This document shows positions 8,918 to 19,129 of a stretch of DNA of 64,000 bases, piece by piece; the first letter of the stretch is position 1; every line of letters begins with the position of its first letter. Source of the stretch: Chenggangzhangella methanolivorans (GTDB taxonomy: Bacteria > Pseudomonadota > Alphaproteobacteria > Rhizobiales > Methylopilaceae); NCBI RefSeq assembly GCF_019797865.1, contig NZ_CP081869.1, forward strand, positions 1,426,001 through 1,490,000, given 5' to 3'. The notes beneath the pieces are model-generated. The model worked only from the letters and a program-made list of their open reading frames with translations. It had not been told where the DNA came from and did not search any database. Both the position numbers and the translations under genes were made by a program.

Positions 8918-10329
8918 ATGTCAGCATCCCTCTTCATCGACGGCGTGTGGACCGAAGGTTCGGGCAAGCGCCGCGGCAAGATCCTGAACCCCGCGACCGG
9001 CCAGCAGACCGGCGAGGTTCCTTTCGTGGAGGAGGCCGATCTCGACCGCGCGCTCGCCGCCGCCCAAAAGGGCTTTCTGGTCTGGAAGGCCATGAGCCCG
9101 GTCGAGCGTTCGAAGATCATGCGCAAGGCCGCCGGCCACATGCGCGAGCGCCACGAGGCGCGGGCCATCACCGCCGAGCAGGGCAAGCCGATCGCCGAAG
9201 CCCGGATCGAGGCCGCGCTCGCGCCCGAGCACACCGAATGGAACGCCGAGGAAGGCCGCCGCGCCTACGGCCGGCTGATCCCGGCGCGCGCGAGCGACGT
9301 CACCCAGATCTCGCTTCGGGAGCCGATCGGGCCGGTCGCGGCTTTCAGCCCGTGGAACTTCCCGGTCAACCAGGTGGTGCGCAAGATCGTCTCGGCGCTC
9401 GCGGCCGGCTGCTCGATCATCGTCAAGGCGCCCGAGGAGACCCGAGTTGCGCGGTCGAGCTGGTGAAGTGCTTTGAGGAAGCCGGCGTTCCGGAAGGCGT
9501 GGTGAACCTCGTATTCGGCGTCCCGGCCGAAATCTCCGAGAAGCTGATCGCCTCGCCGATCATCCAGAAGGTGTCGTTCACGGGCTCCGTGCCGGTCGGC
9601 CGCCATCTCGGCGCGCTCGCCGCCCAGCACCTGAAGCCCACGACGCTCGAGCTCGGCGGCCACGCGCCCTTCATCGTGACCGAGGACGTCGACCCGGAGG
9701 CGGTCGCGGGCGCGGCCGCGGCGTCGAAATTCCGCAACGCCGGCCAGGTCTGCATCTCGCCGACCCGCTTCCTCGTCCACGACAAGGTGTTCGACCGCTT
9801 CGTCGACGCCTTCACGGAGAAGGCGGAAGCCATCAAGGTCGGCGACGGCATGGAGGACGGCGTCAAGATGGGCCCGCTCGCGCAGGCCCGCCGGGTCGAG
9901 GGCGTCGACGCGCTGATCCAGGACGCCGCCGCGAACGGCGCCGAGATCCGCACGGGGGCGCCGCATCGGCAATCAGGGCTTCTTCTACGCCCCCACCATC
10001 CTGGCGAACGTTCCGCTGTCGGCGCGCATCATGAACGAGGAGCCGTTCGGCCGGTCGCCATCGTCAACCGGGTCTCGCTCGACGAGGCGCTCGACGAGGC
10101 GCGGCGCCTGCCCTTCGCGCTCGCGTCCTACGCCTTCACCAACTCGCTGAACGCGGCCGACCGCATCGCCGACGAGATGGAGGCCGGCATGGTCACCATC
10201 AACCATTTCGGCCTCGGCGTGCCCGAGACGCCGTTCGGCGGCTTCAAGGACAGCGGCCACGGCTCCGAGGGCGGCACGGAAGGCCTCGAAGCGTATCTGC
10301 GGACGAAGTTCGTCACGCGCCGCAGGTGA
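8918..10329 (+). CDS. NAD(P)-dependent aldehyde dehydrogenase (succinate-semialdehyde dehydrogenase-like), frameshifted
   Basis: About 470 residues joined from ATG 8918 ([11 protein letters not shown]). The family landmarks are [15 protein letters not shown], the nucleotide-binding SFTGSVPVG, the general-base Glu in [11 protein letters not shown], and the nucleophile Cys in [12 protein letters not shown]. The C-terminus is [17 protein letters not shown]. Three breaks, near 9440, 9957 and 10050, are each repaired by one extra C or G in a run. The closest general match is the GabD/betaine-aldehyde group; the exact aldehyde cannot be inferred. It stands alone between the terminator and the iron locus, with no obvious pathway partner. 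Confidence 0.88.
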
Positions 10330-10431
10330 GGCGGCGGGCGACGGCGCGCTCGCGATGAGGGACGCGGCGGGTTCGATCGTTTACGCAAGGCGGGCTCGCC
10401 CGTTCACTCCGTAGCCGTCGCCGAGCCCGCC

Positions 10432-11333
10432 ATGACCTTGATCCGCCTCCTCGCCAGCCTCGCGTTCCTGACCTGCGTCAGCGGCGCGGCCGAGGCCGTC
10501 GAGATCCGCACCGCGACGGGGCTCGCCGCGATCGCCGAGACGCCGAAGCGCGTCGCGGTGTTCGACGTGGCCGCGATCGACACGCTCGACGCGCTCGGCG
10601 TCGCGCCCGCGGGCGCTCCGGCGACCATTTTCGTGCCCCAGCTCGAGACCGTCGCGAAGAAGGCCGAGCCGGTCGGCACGCTGTTCGAGCCCGACCTAGA
10701 GGCGCTCAACGCGCTCCGACCCGACCTTATCATCGTCGGCGGCCGCTCCTCGCCCCGCTCCGCCTCGACGTCGCGCGTCGCCCCGACGATCGACATGACC
10801 ATGGCGGGAGCCGACCTTCTGGCCGAATCCCGCGAGCGGCTCGACGCCTATGGGGCGCTGTTCGGCCGGCAGGCGCAGGCCAGGGCCATAGAGGAAAAGC
10901 TCGACGCCGCGGTTTCGGCCGCGCGCGCGGCGGTCGCGGGCAAGGGCAAAGCCCTGATCCTGATGACCAACGGGCCCAAGATCACCGTCTACGGCGCGGG
11001 CTCGCGCTTCGGCTGGCTGCATGCGGGACTTGGGATTAGCCCCGCGGTCGAGCGCATCGGCGCGGCGGTGCATGGCGAGCGGCGTCGTTCGAGTTCATCG
11101 CCAAGGCCGATCCCGACTGGCTGATCGTGGTCGACCGCGCGGCCGCGCTCGGCGCGGGCGAGCAGAACGCCCGCGCGACGCTCGACAACGAGCTCGTGGC
11201 CGGGACCACGGCCTGGCGCAAGCATCAGGTGATCTTCCTGCCGGCCGCCGACGTCTACATCGCGGCCGGCGGCGTTCAGGCCACCATGCGGGTGCTCGAC
11301 ACGGTGACGCGCGCGTTCTCGGCGGCCAAGTGA
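10432..11333 (+). CDS. Iron-siderophore ABC transporter substrate-binding protein (FatB/CeuE/YclQ-like), one frameshift
   Basis: Signal peptide MTLIRLLASLAFLTCVSGAA (cleavage after AEA), then the periplasmic siderophore-binding fold: TPKRVAVFDVAAIDTLDALG, LRPDLIIVGGRSS and LILMTNGPKITVYG. The break near 11070 is repaired by one G; the C-terminus then reads EFIAKADPDWLIVVDRAAAL. Joined length is about 300 residues. The TGA at 11331-11333 overlaps the GTG of the first permease (11330). The order binding protein, permease, permease, ATPase matches fatBDCE/ceuEBCD/yclQNOP systems for catecholate or related siderophores. Confidence 0.88.
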
Positions 11334-12245
11334 GGCGTCTCGCCTGCGGACTGCTGGCGGGAGCCGCGCTCGTCGCCACGAGCCTCGCCGTCGGAGCCGG
11401 CGACTTCGACGCGCAGATCCTGTTCGAAAGCCGCGCGCCCCGCACCCTCGCGGCGATCCTCGCCGGGGCCGCGCTCGCGATCGCGGGCCTCGTGATGCAG
11501 ACGCTGGCGCGCAACCGCTTCGTCGAGCCCGCGACCGCCGGAAGCGCGCAGAGCGCGGGGCTCGGCCTGCTGGCCGCCACGCTGCTGTTTCCCGCGCCTC
11601 CCTGCCGGTCAAGACCGCGATCGCGACGCTTGCGGCGCTCGCCGGCACGGCGCTGTTTCTGGCCGTCGCGCGGCGGCTGCCGCCCGACCAGCCCTACCTC
11701 ACCCCGCTCGTCGGCCTCGTCTATGGCGCGACGCTCGGCGCAGGTCTCACCTTCGCGGCCTGGCGCTTCGACATGATCCAGTATCTCGAGGTCTGGACCG
11801 TCGGCGAGTTCTCCGGCGTGCTGCGCGGCCGCTACGAGATCCTCTGGGCCGCCGCCCTGATGATCGCGCTGCCTGGTGGACGGCCGACCGCCTCACCGTG
11901 CTGTCGCTCGGGCAGGAGACGGCCGTGGGGCTCGGCCTCGACTACGCCCGGATGATGCAGGTCGGGCTGCTGATCGTTTCGGTGACGGCGGCCGTCACCG
12001 TGGTGACCGTCGGCGTCGTGCCCTTCGTCGGGCTCGTCGCGCCGAACCTCGTGACGCGGCTGCGCGGCGACGACGTGCGCGGCGCCCTCCCCCTCGTCGC
12101 GCTGTCGGGCGCCGGGCTGACGCTCGCCTGCGACCTCGCCGGCCGCCTGCTGCGCTATCCCTACGAAATCCCGGTCGGCGTGGTGCTCGGCGTCGTCGGC
12201 GCGGGGCTGTTCCTGGCGCTGTTGCTCAAGCGGGCCCGCCGATGC
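11330..12245 (+). CDS. Iron-siderophore ABC transporter permease 1 (FatD/CeuB-like), frameshifted
   Basis: Begins at GTG 11330, overlapping the binding-protein stop. FecCD-family segments are present: ESRAPRTLAAILAGAALAIAG, GLVMQTLARNRFVEPATAG, and VGVVPFVGLVAPNLVTRL with LLRYPYEIPVGVVLGVVGAG. Breaks near 11590 and 11872 are each repaired by one missing G. The end is uncertain because the last codons run into the ATG of the second permease at 12242, probably as an overlapping stop. It forms half of the inner-membrane channel. Confidence 0.85.
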
Positions 12246-13189
12246 CTGGGGGCGCCTGGCGACTGGCGCGCTCGCGCTCGCCGCGCTCGCCGTCGCGGGC
12301 GCCTATCTCGCGCTCAACATCCGCGGCGACGTCGCCTTCGCGCTGGAGCTCCGAGGCGTGCGGCTCGCCGGGCTCGTCACGGTCGCGACGGCGATCGGCG
12401 TCTCGACCGTGCTGTTCCAGACCATCACGGGCAACCGCATCCTGACGCCCTCGATCATGGGGATCGACGCGCTCTACATGTTCGGCCAGACCGCGCTGAT
12501 CTTCACGCTCGGCGGCCTCGGCTTCGCGAGCCTCGACCCGCGGCTGAAATTCCTGGCCGACGTCGGGCTGCTGATGGCGCTGTCGCTCGCGCTCGTGCTG
12601 CCGATGCTGAAGGCCCGGCTCGACATGACGCTGCTGCTGCTCGCGGGCGTCGTCGCGGGCGTGCTGTTCCGCAGCCTCGCGGGCCTGCTCTCGCGGCTGA
12701 TCGACCCCAACGATTTTTCCATCGCGCAGGTCTCGAGCTTTGCGAGCTTCACCGCGATCCGCCCCCGGACCTCCTGGCGATCGCCGCGATCGTGACCGCG
12801 ATCGGCTCGGGCCTCGCCTGGCGGGCCCGCCATGAGCTCGACGTGCTCGCGCTCGGCCGCGACGCCGCGACCGGACTGGGCGTCGACTGGCGGCGGGCGA
12901 CCGCCGGCCTCATGGCGGTCACCGCAGGCCTCGTCGCCGCCTCCACCGCGCTCGTCGGACCGGTGGTCTTCCTCGGCCTCGTGGTGGTGGCGCTCGCCGA
13001 ACGCGCGGTCGGCACCCGCCGCCACGCCGCTCTCCTCCCGGCCGCCGCGCTCGTCGGGACGATCGCGCTCGTTGGCGGGCAGGCGCTGCTGCAGCACGGG
13101 CTCGCGGCGCGACGTCGCTCGGGATCGTGATCGAGTTCGTCGGGGGCATCATGTTCCTGGCGCTGCTGTTCATGGAGGTCCGGCGATGA
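12242..13189 (+). CDS. Iron-siderophore ABC transporter permease 2 (FatC/CeuC-like), frameshifted
   Basis: From ATG 12242 (MPGGAWRLA) the product has multiple membrane helices and FecCD motifs: RLAGLVTVATAIGVSTVLFQ, ITGNRILTPSIMGIDALYM, and GPVVFLGLVVVALAERAVG. The end reads GIVIEFVGGIMFLALLF. Breaks lie near 12260, 12770 and 13110; the last is repaired by one G (GLGGATSLG). The stop at 13187-13189 overlaps the ATPase ATG at 13186. It pairs with permease 1 to form the heterodimeric channel. Confidence 0.85.
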
Positions 13190-13984
13190 TCCGCATCGAG
13201 GGGGTATCGCTCGCCATCCGCGGCGCCGCGATCCTGACCGAGGTCTCGCTCGACATCGCCAAGGACGGCGTCACCGCGCTCGTCGGCCCGAACGGCGCGG
13301 GAAAATCGACGCTGCTGTCGCTCGTCGCGCGGCTGCGGCGCTCGAAACCGGCGCCGTCACGGTCGACGGCCTCTCGGTCGCGACCGCGCCCTCGCGCGAG
13401 CTTGCGCGGCGCCTCGCGATCCTGCGGCAGGATCCGGGCGTCGCGAGCCGGCTGCGCGTGCGCGAGCTCGTCGGCTTCGGCCGGTTTCCGCATTCGCGCG
13501 GGCGCATGACGGCGCAGGACGCGAAATGGTGGCGCAGGCGCTCGCCGCTTTCGATCTCGAGCCGCTGGCCGAGCGTTTCGTCGAGACGTTGTCCGGCGGC
13601 CAGCGCCAGCGCGCGCTCGTGGCGATGGCCTATGCGCAGGACACCCCGTGCCTGCTGCTCGACGAGCCGCTCAACAATCTCGACATGGCCTACGCCCGCG
13701 ACCTGATGCGGCGCCTCCGCACGCTCGCCGACGAGCGCGGCCGCACGATCGTGGTCGTGCTGCACGACACTCAACCACGCCGCGCCTGGGCCGACCGGAT
13801 CGTGTGCATGCGCGCGGGCCGGGTCGTCGCCGACGGGCCTCCGGCCGAGATCCTGACGGCGGACACGTTGAGCGACGTCTTCGGCTTCTCGATGCGCGTC
13901 GAGACCATCGACGGCCGCCCTTCGTTCTACATATCTTTGAAGACGATGCTTGAGTTGCTGGACGACCACATTTTAGAATTATAA
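13186..13984 (+). CDS. Iron-siderophore ABC transporter ATPase (FatE/CeuD/YclP-like), frameshifted
   Basis: Walker A VGPNGAGKSTLLSL, FecE-family segment RLAILRQDPGVASRLRVREL, signature LSGGQRQRALVAMAYAQ, Walker B LLLDEPLNNLDMAYARDL, and switch His in VVVLHD. Breaks lie near 13345 and 13525. A pair of compensating indels near 13770-13785 has scrambled the expected LNHAAAWADR. The visible frame ends at 13984. However, another frame stops at 13953 after a family-like FEDDA tail, and the AT-rich stretch beyond looks like promoter. The true end may therefore be 13953. Confidence 0.82.
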
Positions 13985-13988
13985 TAAA
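13972..13988. promoter_or_regulatory. Irr/ICE-like iron control element upstream of the sigma gene
   Basis: TTTAGAA-TTA-TAATAAA has one perfect half and one two-mismatch half of the alphaproteobacterial ICE consensus (TTTAGAA-N3-TTCTAAA) bound by Irr. It lies in a distinctly AT-rich 100-base stretch about 150 bases before the FecI-type start. Assignment is by eye only. Confidence 0.45.
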
Positions 13989-14134
13989 CTGATGTTTTAC
14001 AAAGTGATTGACTTGCCTTGCATGTTTTTGTCTTTGTGACAGCCATTCGCAAGTACGCCGGCGAACCGCACTCGATCGCCGCCTCAAGACGCCTCTGCGC
14101 GTCGCGAGCGGCGCCGGCCTGCCGAGAAGACGTG

Positions 14135-14638
14135 ATGCCGAACGTGTCGTCGATCTCCGCCCTGTCGGGCTTCTACGCGAGCGAACATGGCCGTCTCAGG
14201 CGCATCGCGCGACGCATCACGGGGTGTCGCGACGCCGCCGAGGACGTCGTGCAGGACGCCTTCGTCAAGCTCTCGGGCCGCAAGGTCGAGGCCGACGACG
14301 TCGGGCTTCTGGTCCGCACCACGCAGAATCTGGCGCGCGACGCCATGCGGGCGTCACGCGTGCGCACGGCCTATGCGGCCCGCATGACCGAGGAGCAGCT
14401 CGCCCCGGGGCTCGCGGCTCCCGACCAGGCGACGGCGAGCCGTCAGGAGCTCGACGCGCTGCTCGCCGCCATCGAGGCGCTGCCCGAGCGCACGCGACGG
14501 GTGTTCCTGATGAACAAGGTCGACGAAGTCCCCTATCCCGAGATCGCCTCCCGCCTCGGCGTCTCGGTCTCGACGGTGGAGAAGGAGATGATCTCCGCGC
14601 TCTCCTTCTGCCGCGACTGGCGCCGACGTCGCGCCTGA
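14135..14638 (+). CDS. FecI-type ECF RNA polymerase sigma factor
   Basis: About 167 residues from ATG 14135, with GAGAAG upstream. Region 2 is visible as FYASEHGRLRRIARRITGCRDAAEDVVQDAFVKL (positions roughly 12-45). Region 4 shows IEALPERTRRVFLMNKVDEV then YPEIASRLGVSVSTVEKEM. This is the iron-starvation ECF subgroup that works with a FecR-type anti-sigma factor and a TonB receptor with an N-terminal signalling domain. Both follow immediately downstream. Upstream lies an ICE-like box, so iron control is likely. Intact. Confidence 0.9.
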   Translation: MPNVSSISALSGFYASEHGRLRRIARRITGCRDAAEDVVQDAFVKLSGRKVEADDVGLLVRTTQNLARDAMRASRVRTAYAARMTEEQLAPGLAAPDQATASRQELDALLAAIEALPERTRRVFLMNKVDEVPYPEIASRLGVSVSTVEKEMISALSFCRDWRRRRA

Positions 14639-14712
14639 ATTGAGGGGGCGTCGACCCTCGAGCGTTCCGATATCATAACGGGCGAAACGCAGCCGGGAAC
14701 GACGCGGGTCTG

Positions 14713-15667
14713 ATGCAGCCGACGGGGGACGACGGCGCCCGGTCCGAAAGGATCGAGCGCGAAGCGACGGCGTGGTTCGTGCGCCTTGGAAATTCGCAGG
14801 CGACGCCGGCCGACCGCGAGGCTTTCGGCCGCTGGCTGGAGGCCGACGCCGAGCACGGCCGCGCCTTCGCCGAGGTCGAGCGCCTGTGGCGCGAACTCGA
14901 CAGACCGGCGGCCGCCGCCCGCCGCCGCGGCGCGGCGCGCCGCGCCTGCGCCGCGCCGCAGGTTCGGCCGCGCGGCCGTCGCGATCATGCTCATGGCCGC
15001 ATGTCTCGCCGTCATCGTCTGGCGCGACCCCGGCCTGATCGCGCGGGCCCGCGCCGACCACGCGACGCCGCCGGGCGAAAGCCTCTCGGTCGCGCTCGAG
15101 GATGGGTCTTCGCTCTTCCTCGACGCCGACAGCGCGGTGTCCGAGCGCTTCTCGAACGGCCGGCGCGAGGTCGAGCTGCTGCGTGGGCGCGCCTGGTTCG
15201 ACGTCGCGCCCGATCCGACCCGCCCCTTTCTGGTCCATGCCCGCGACATCGACGTGCGCGTGACCGGCACGGCCTTCGGCGTCGACCGCGACCGGGGCGT
15301 CGTCACCGTCGAGAACGGGTCGGTCAGCGTGGCGGAGGGCGGCGAGCATCTGCGTCTGACGCCCGGACAGCAGGTGGCGAGCCGCGACGGCCGCCTCCTG
15401 GCTCCGGAGGCCGTCGACCCCTCGACGGCGCTCGCCTGGCGGCGCGGCCTGTTGGTGCTCGACGCCGCCCCGCTCGAAGACGTGTTCCGCGAGATCGCCC
15501 GGATGGCGGGCGGGCGCGTGATCGCGCCGCAGGCCGAAGTGCGCGCTCTGCGGCTGTCGGGCGTCTTCCGCGCCGAAGATCCGCAGGCGCTGATCGAGGC
15601 CCTCCGCAGCGGCCTCGGGCTGCGCACCGCGTCCGCCCCCGGCCTCGCCACGCTGGTCTATCGCTGA
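14713..15667 (+). CDS. FecR-family anti-sigma factor, one frameshift
   Basis: The N-terminal cytoplasmic part has EATAWFVRLGNSQATPADREAF and RWLEADAEHGRAFAEVERLW, the FecR sigma-binding domain. A single membrane helix (AVAIMLMAACLAVIVW) is followed by the periplasmic FecR domain (SVALEDGSSLFLDADSAV, FDVAPDPTRPFLVHARDIDV, RVTGTAFGVDRD, VTVENGSVSV). The C-terminal part (APLEDVFREIARMAGG) resembles an STN fold, which contacts the receptor's signalling domain. The break is near 14945-14960. Joined length is about 318 residues. It relays receptor occupancy to the FecI-type sigma factor. Confidence 0.9.
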
Positions 15668-15801
15668 CGCCTCGTCCTTCCGCCGTCCCGCCGACTCTTT
15701 TCCGCCAGGTTTTTTTGAGGCGCCGCGCGCCCTGAGCCGTTCGGCTTGTGAGAGGCGGCCGCGGGGGCGGCCGCCCGGTGCGTGTTCGGGGACGGCGGAT
15801 T

Positions 15802-18248
15802 ATGGGAATTCATGTGCGTAGCGCGCTGCTCGGCGGCGCGTCGGTGCTCGCCGCGGCGCTCGCGGGCGCCCTGCCGGCTGCGGCCGAGCCGTCCTACCCG
15901 GCGGTCTACAGCTTCGACATCCCGAAAAAAACCGCTGCTCGCCGCGCTCGCCGACTTCACCGCCACGACCGGCGTCCAGGTGGTCCGTCCCGGCGCGCAG
16001 CGTCTGGAAGGCGAGGCCCCGGCGGTGGTCGGCCGTCAGGACACCGAAAGCGCGCTCAAGAAGCTGCTCGAAGGCTCCGGCCTCCGGTTCCGCGCCGCGG
16101 GCCCGCGCACCGTGACGCTCGAGCGCGTCGGCGAGATCCAGCCGGTCCAGCTCGCGACCGAGGCCGAGACGCTGGAGCCGATCGACGTCATCGGCCAGAA
16201 CGTCCGCCGTTCGGACGGCGGCGACGGCAAGTACGACGTCACCGCGCAGGAGATGGAGCGCAAGCAGCCGAACGACATTCGCGACGTCTTCGCGGGCGAG
16301 CCCGGCATCCAGGTCGGCAGCTCCATCCCGCTCAGCCAGAAGGTCTATGTCCACGGCGTCGAGGAGAACAACCTCGCGGTCTCGATCGACGGCGCGCCGC
16401 AGAACAACAAGGTGTTCCACCACAACGCCACGACGGTGATCGACCCCTCGCTGCTGAAGACGGCCCGCGTCGACGCGGGCGTGGCGCCGGCCGACGCCGG
16501 CTTCGCCGCGCTCGCGGGCTCGATCGCCTACGAGACCAAGGACGTCGTCGACCTTCTCGGCCCGGCCTCAGCGTCGGTTCCCGGCCTCGTCACCAAGGAC
16601 GGGATTTCGCCGGCCGCCTCGAAGGACTGGGGCGGCTTCTCGAAGGCCACCTTCAACACCAACGGCGCCGTCTTCAGCCAGAACCTCGGCCTTTTTGGCC
16701 GCCACAACGGCTTCGAGGTCCTCGGCTTTTTCAACGTCGCGCGCGGCGGCAAATACAAGGCGGGCAACGGCGACAAGGTGGGCGGCACCGCGACGCATCT
16801 CACGAGCGGCCTCGGCAAGGTCGCCTACGAGGCCGACTCGGGCGATCGCTTCGAGTTCAGCTATGAGCGGGTGAGCGACGACGCCTATCGCCCCTACCGC
16901 GCGAACGGCGGGGACTTCGAGATCGCCGGCCGCGTCGGCGAACCGAAGACCCGCCGTTACGATCTCGACCGCCAGAACGCCGTCTTCACCTACACCGACA
17001 CCACGCCCGAAGGCTGGTGGGACCCGAAGATCGTCGCCTCCTGGAGCAAGACCAAGGTCGGTCTCCCCATCTGGGAATGGACCGGCGACACGACCCCGGG
17101 CGGCGACCGCATCTTCGCCTACGCCCGCGACGCGATGGGCGACACCTCGACCTACAGCGCCAAGGCCGAGAACAAGTTCTCGTTCGAGAAGGGCACCGTG
17201 GTCGCCGGCGTCGACTTCCGCCGCGACCGCGCCCGCATCGACTACTCGCCCGTCGACTTCGACCTTCCCGCGCGGGAGCGCTCGACCCAGGCAGGCGCCT
17301 TCGCGCAGGCGCGGCTGGAGCCTATCGACCGCTTCCACCTCTCCTTCGGCGGCCGCGCCGACTATCAGTGGTTCCGCGGCGTCAACGACTCGCCCGGCGC
17401 CAAGAAGAACCACGGCGGCCTGAGCGGCAACGTCTCCGGCGAATACGAGCTGATCGACGACCTTCTGACGGCGAAGGCGGCGTACAGCCACGTGTGGGGC
17501 GGCGTGCCGCTCGCCGAGAACTTCGTGTTCAACCACCTCTGGCTCTATGAGGGAGCCGGGCAGAAGCTGAGGGCGACCGTCGCCGACAACGTGACGCTCG
17601 GCCTCGTCGCCAAGCACAACGGCTTCACCGTCGAAGGCAGCGTATTCGGCACCAACATCGACAACGCCCGCAACGCCAAATATTCGAACGCCTACGATCC
17701 CGACGGGTTCGGCGGCCCGGCGCTGCGGGACCGGCTCGGCGCGGTCTGGGCGCCCGACCTCAAGACGCGCGGCTTCGAGGTCGGCGCCGGCTACGCCTGG
17801 GACACCGGCTTCGCGCGGATCAAGTGGGCCCATATCGACGTCGACATCAACGGCCGGCGCGGCGACGCCGACACCGGCAACTACATCGCGACGCCGGTCG
17901 GCGACATCATCACCCTGACCGCGGCCCACACCTTCACGCAGCACAACGTCACCATCGGCGCCGACGCCGAGATCGCGCCGAAGTACAAGCGCGTCGGCTT
18001 CGCCTATGACGAGAACACCGGCGAGCGCTATCGCCTCAAGCACTTCAAGGCCTACGAGGTCGTCAACGCGTTCCTCGAATGGAAGCCTCAGACGGGTCGG
18101 TTTTGAAACGACGCTGCGCGTAGACGTGAAGAACATCTTCGACAACACCTACGGCAGCCGCGCCAGCTACGGCAGCGAGTTCGGCAACGTGACGCCGCTC
18201 TACGAGCCGGGCCGCTCGGTGATCATGAGCGCGGCGGTGAAGTTCTAA
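15802..18248 (+). CDS. TonB-dependent receptor with N-terminal STN signalling domain, frameshifted
   Basis: About 816 residues from ATG 15802. In order: signal peptide (VLAAALAGALPAAAEP); STN domain (PLLAALADFTATTGVQVV); plug domain (KQPNDIRDVFAGEPGIQVG, VYVHGVEENNLAVSIDGAP, GVAPADAGFAALAGSIAYE); long beta-barrel ending LRVDVKNIFDNTYG and GRSVIMSAAVKF with the terminal Phe. Breaks lie near 15930 (A-run) and 18100. The plug and C-terminus look most like heme/hemoglobin or transferrin-type receptors, but the adjacent ABC system looks siderophore-type, so the ligand is open. The STN domain predicts surface signalling through the FecR and FecI proteins upstream. Confidence 0.9.
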
Positions 18249-18288
18249 GACGGGGGACGTCACGGCCAAGGCCGTAACGGACGGCGGC

Positions 18289-18321
18289 GCGGCGGGGCAT
18301 GTCCCCGCCGCGTTCGTTTTT
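18289..18321 (+). terminator. Rho-independent terminator after the TonB receptor
   Basis: GC-rich stem CGCGGCGGGG / CCCCGCCGCG with a short loop at 18289-18312, then TTCGTTTTT. It closes the iron locus. Confidence 0.75.
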
Positions 18322-18600
18322 GACGCCCGAGACGGCGCGCCCGAGTTTGACGGGTCCGGCCTCGCTCACCGCCTCCATGCCGCCATGAGACGATCTCCCG
18401 CCTGGCGTTCGGCGGCGCCCGTACGCGCCCATACTTTCAGTCATCTCAGACATGATCCGAATTCATTTTCGGCAGAGGAGCCGGCCGTCTAGGGTCCGCG
18501 GGCACACGTGACCCACGCTCCTCTCGGCTCGCCGGCGCCCCGACCCATGGTCGCAGGCCGCCGCCCGGCGACGGCCTGCGGGGCGACGAGAGGATGGACG

Positions 18601-19035
18601 ATGACCCTGGCTTCCTTCGCGCGCTCGGCGGTTCTGGCGGGCGCGCTCGCCTTTTCGGGCGCGGCTCTAGCCGAGACCAGCACGGCCGACGTCCAGGGCG
18701 CGGCCGACAAGTGGGACGCGGCCTACAACGGCGGCAAGCTCGACGACCTCTCGGCCTTCTATTCGAAGGACGCGGTGCTCGTGACCAACGCCGACCAGCG
18801 CTCCGGCGCCGACATCAAGGCGTTCTTCGCCGGCCTCAAAGAAAAGGGCTTCGACGGCCACAAGATCACGGTCCAGTCGGTCCGCACAAAGGGCGACGTC
18901 GTGGTCGCCACCGGCCGCTGGGAGATGACCGGCCCGTCCGAGGGCGGCCAGAAGAAGACCTTCAGCGGCAACTGGATCAACGTGCTCGAGAAGCAGGACG
19001 GCGGCCTCAAGACGCTGCTCCACACCTGGAACTGA
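18601..19035 (+). CDS. Exported SnoaL-like/DUF4440 protein
   Basis: 144 residues from ATG 18601, intact. The signal peptide is FARSAVLAGALAFSGAALAE. The mature domain has the cone-shaped alpha+beta SnoaL/NTF2 pattern: DKWDAAYNGGKLDDLSAFYS, KDAVLVTNADQ, GDVVVATGRWEMTG, then a C-terminal strand ending LHTWN. Family members are usually small ligand-binding or steroid-isomerase-like proteins of unknown role in bacteria. The upstream 280 bases hold no gene. Not obviously linked to the LysR gene 94 bases downstream. Confidence 0.75.
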   Translation: MTLASFARSAVLAGALAFSGAALAETSTADVQGAADKWDAAYNGGKLDDLSAFYSKDAVLVTNADQRSGADIKAFFAGLKEKGFDGHKITVQSVRTKGDVVVATGRWEMTGPSEGGQKKTFSGNWINVLEKQDGGLKTLLHTWN

Positions 19036-19129
19036 TCTCCCGGACCGGACGACTTCGGCGCGGCGCGCTGGAGCGCCGCGCGCTTTGAGGCTATGCGACC
19101 CGTCGGTTCTCGCGGACTGACGGGCGCTC

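Noticed and set aside
8202..8987. Long + strand frame across the CsoR region
   Set aside because: It is antisense to csoR and crosses the operator. Only its short overlap with the AhpD remnant region is meaningful, and that is in another frame.
13954..13984. C-terminal extension of the siderophore ATPase
   Set aside because: The extra residues run through AT-rich promoter-like DNA including the ICE-like box, and another frame ends at 13953 with a family-like tail. I kept the visible frame in the coordinates but do not trust the extension.
15754..15775. GC-rich hairpin before the TonB receptor as terminator
   Set aside because: The stem is good (GGCGGCCGC / GCGGCCGCC) but no T-run follows and it lies inside the fecR-receptor unit. 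It could be a leader structure only.
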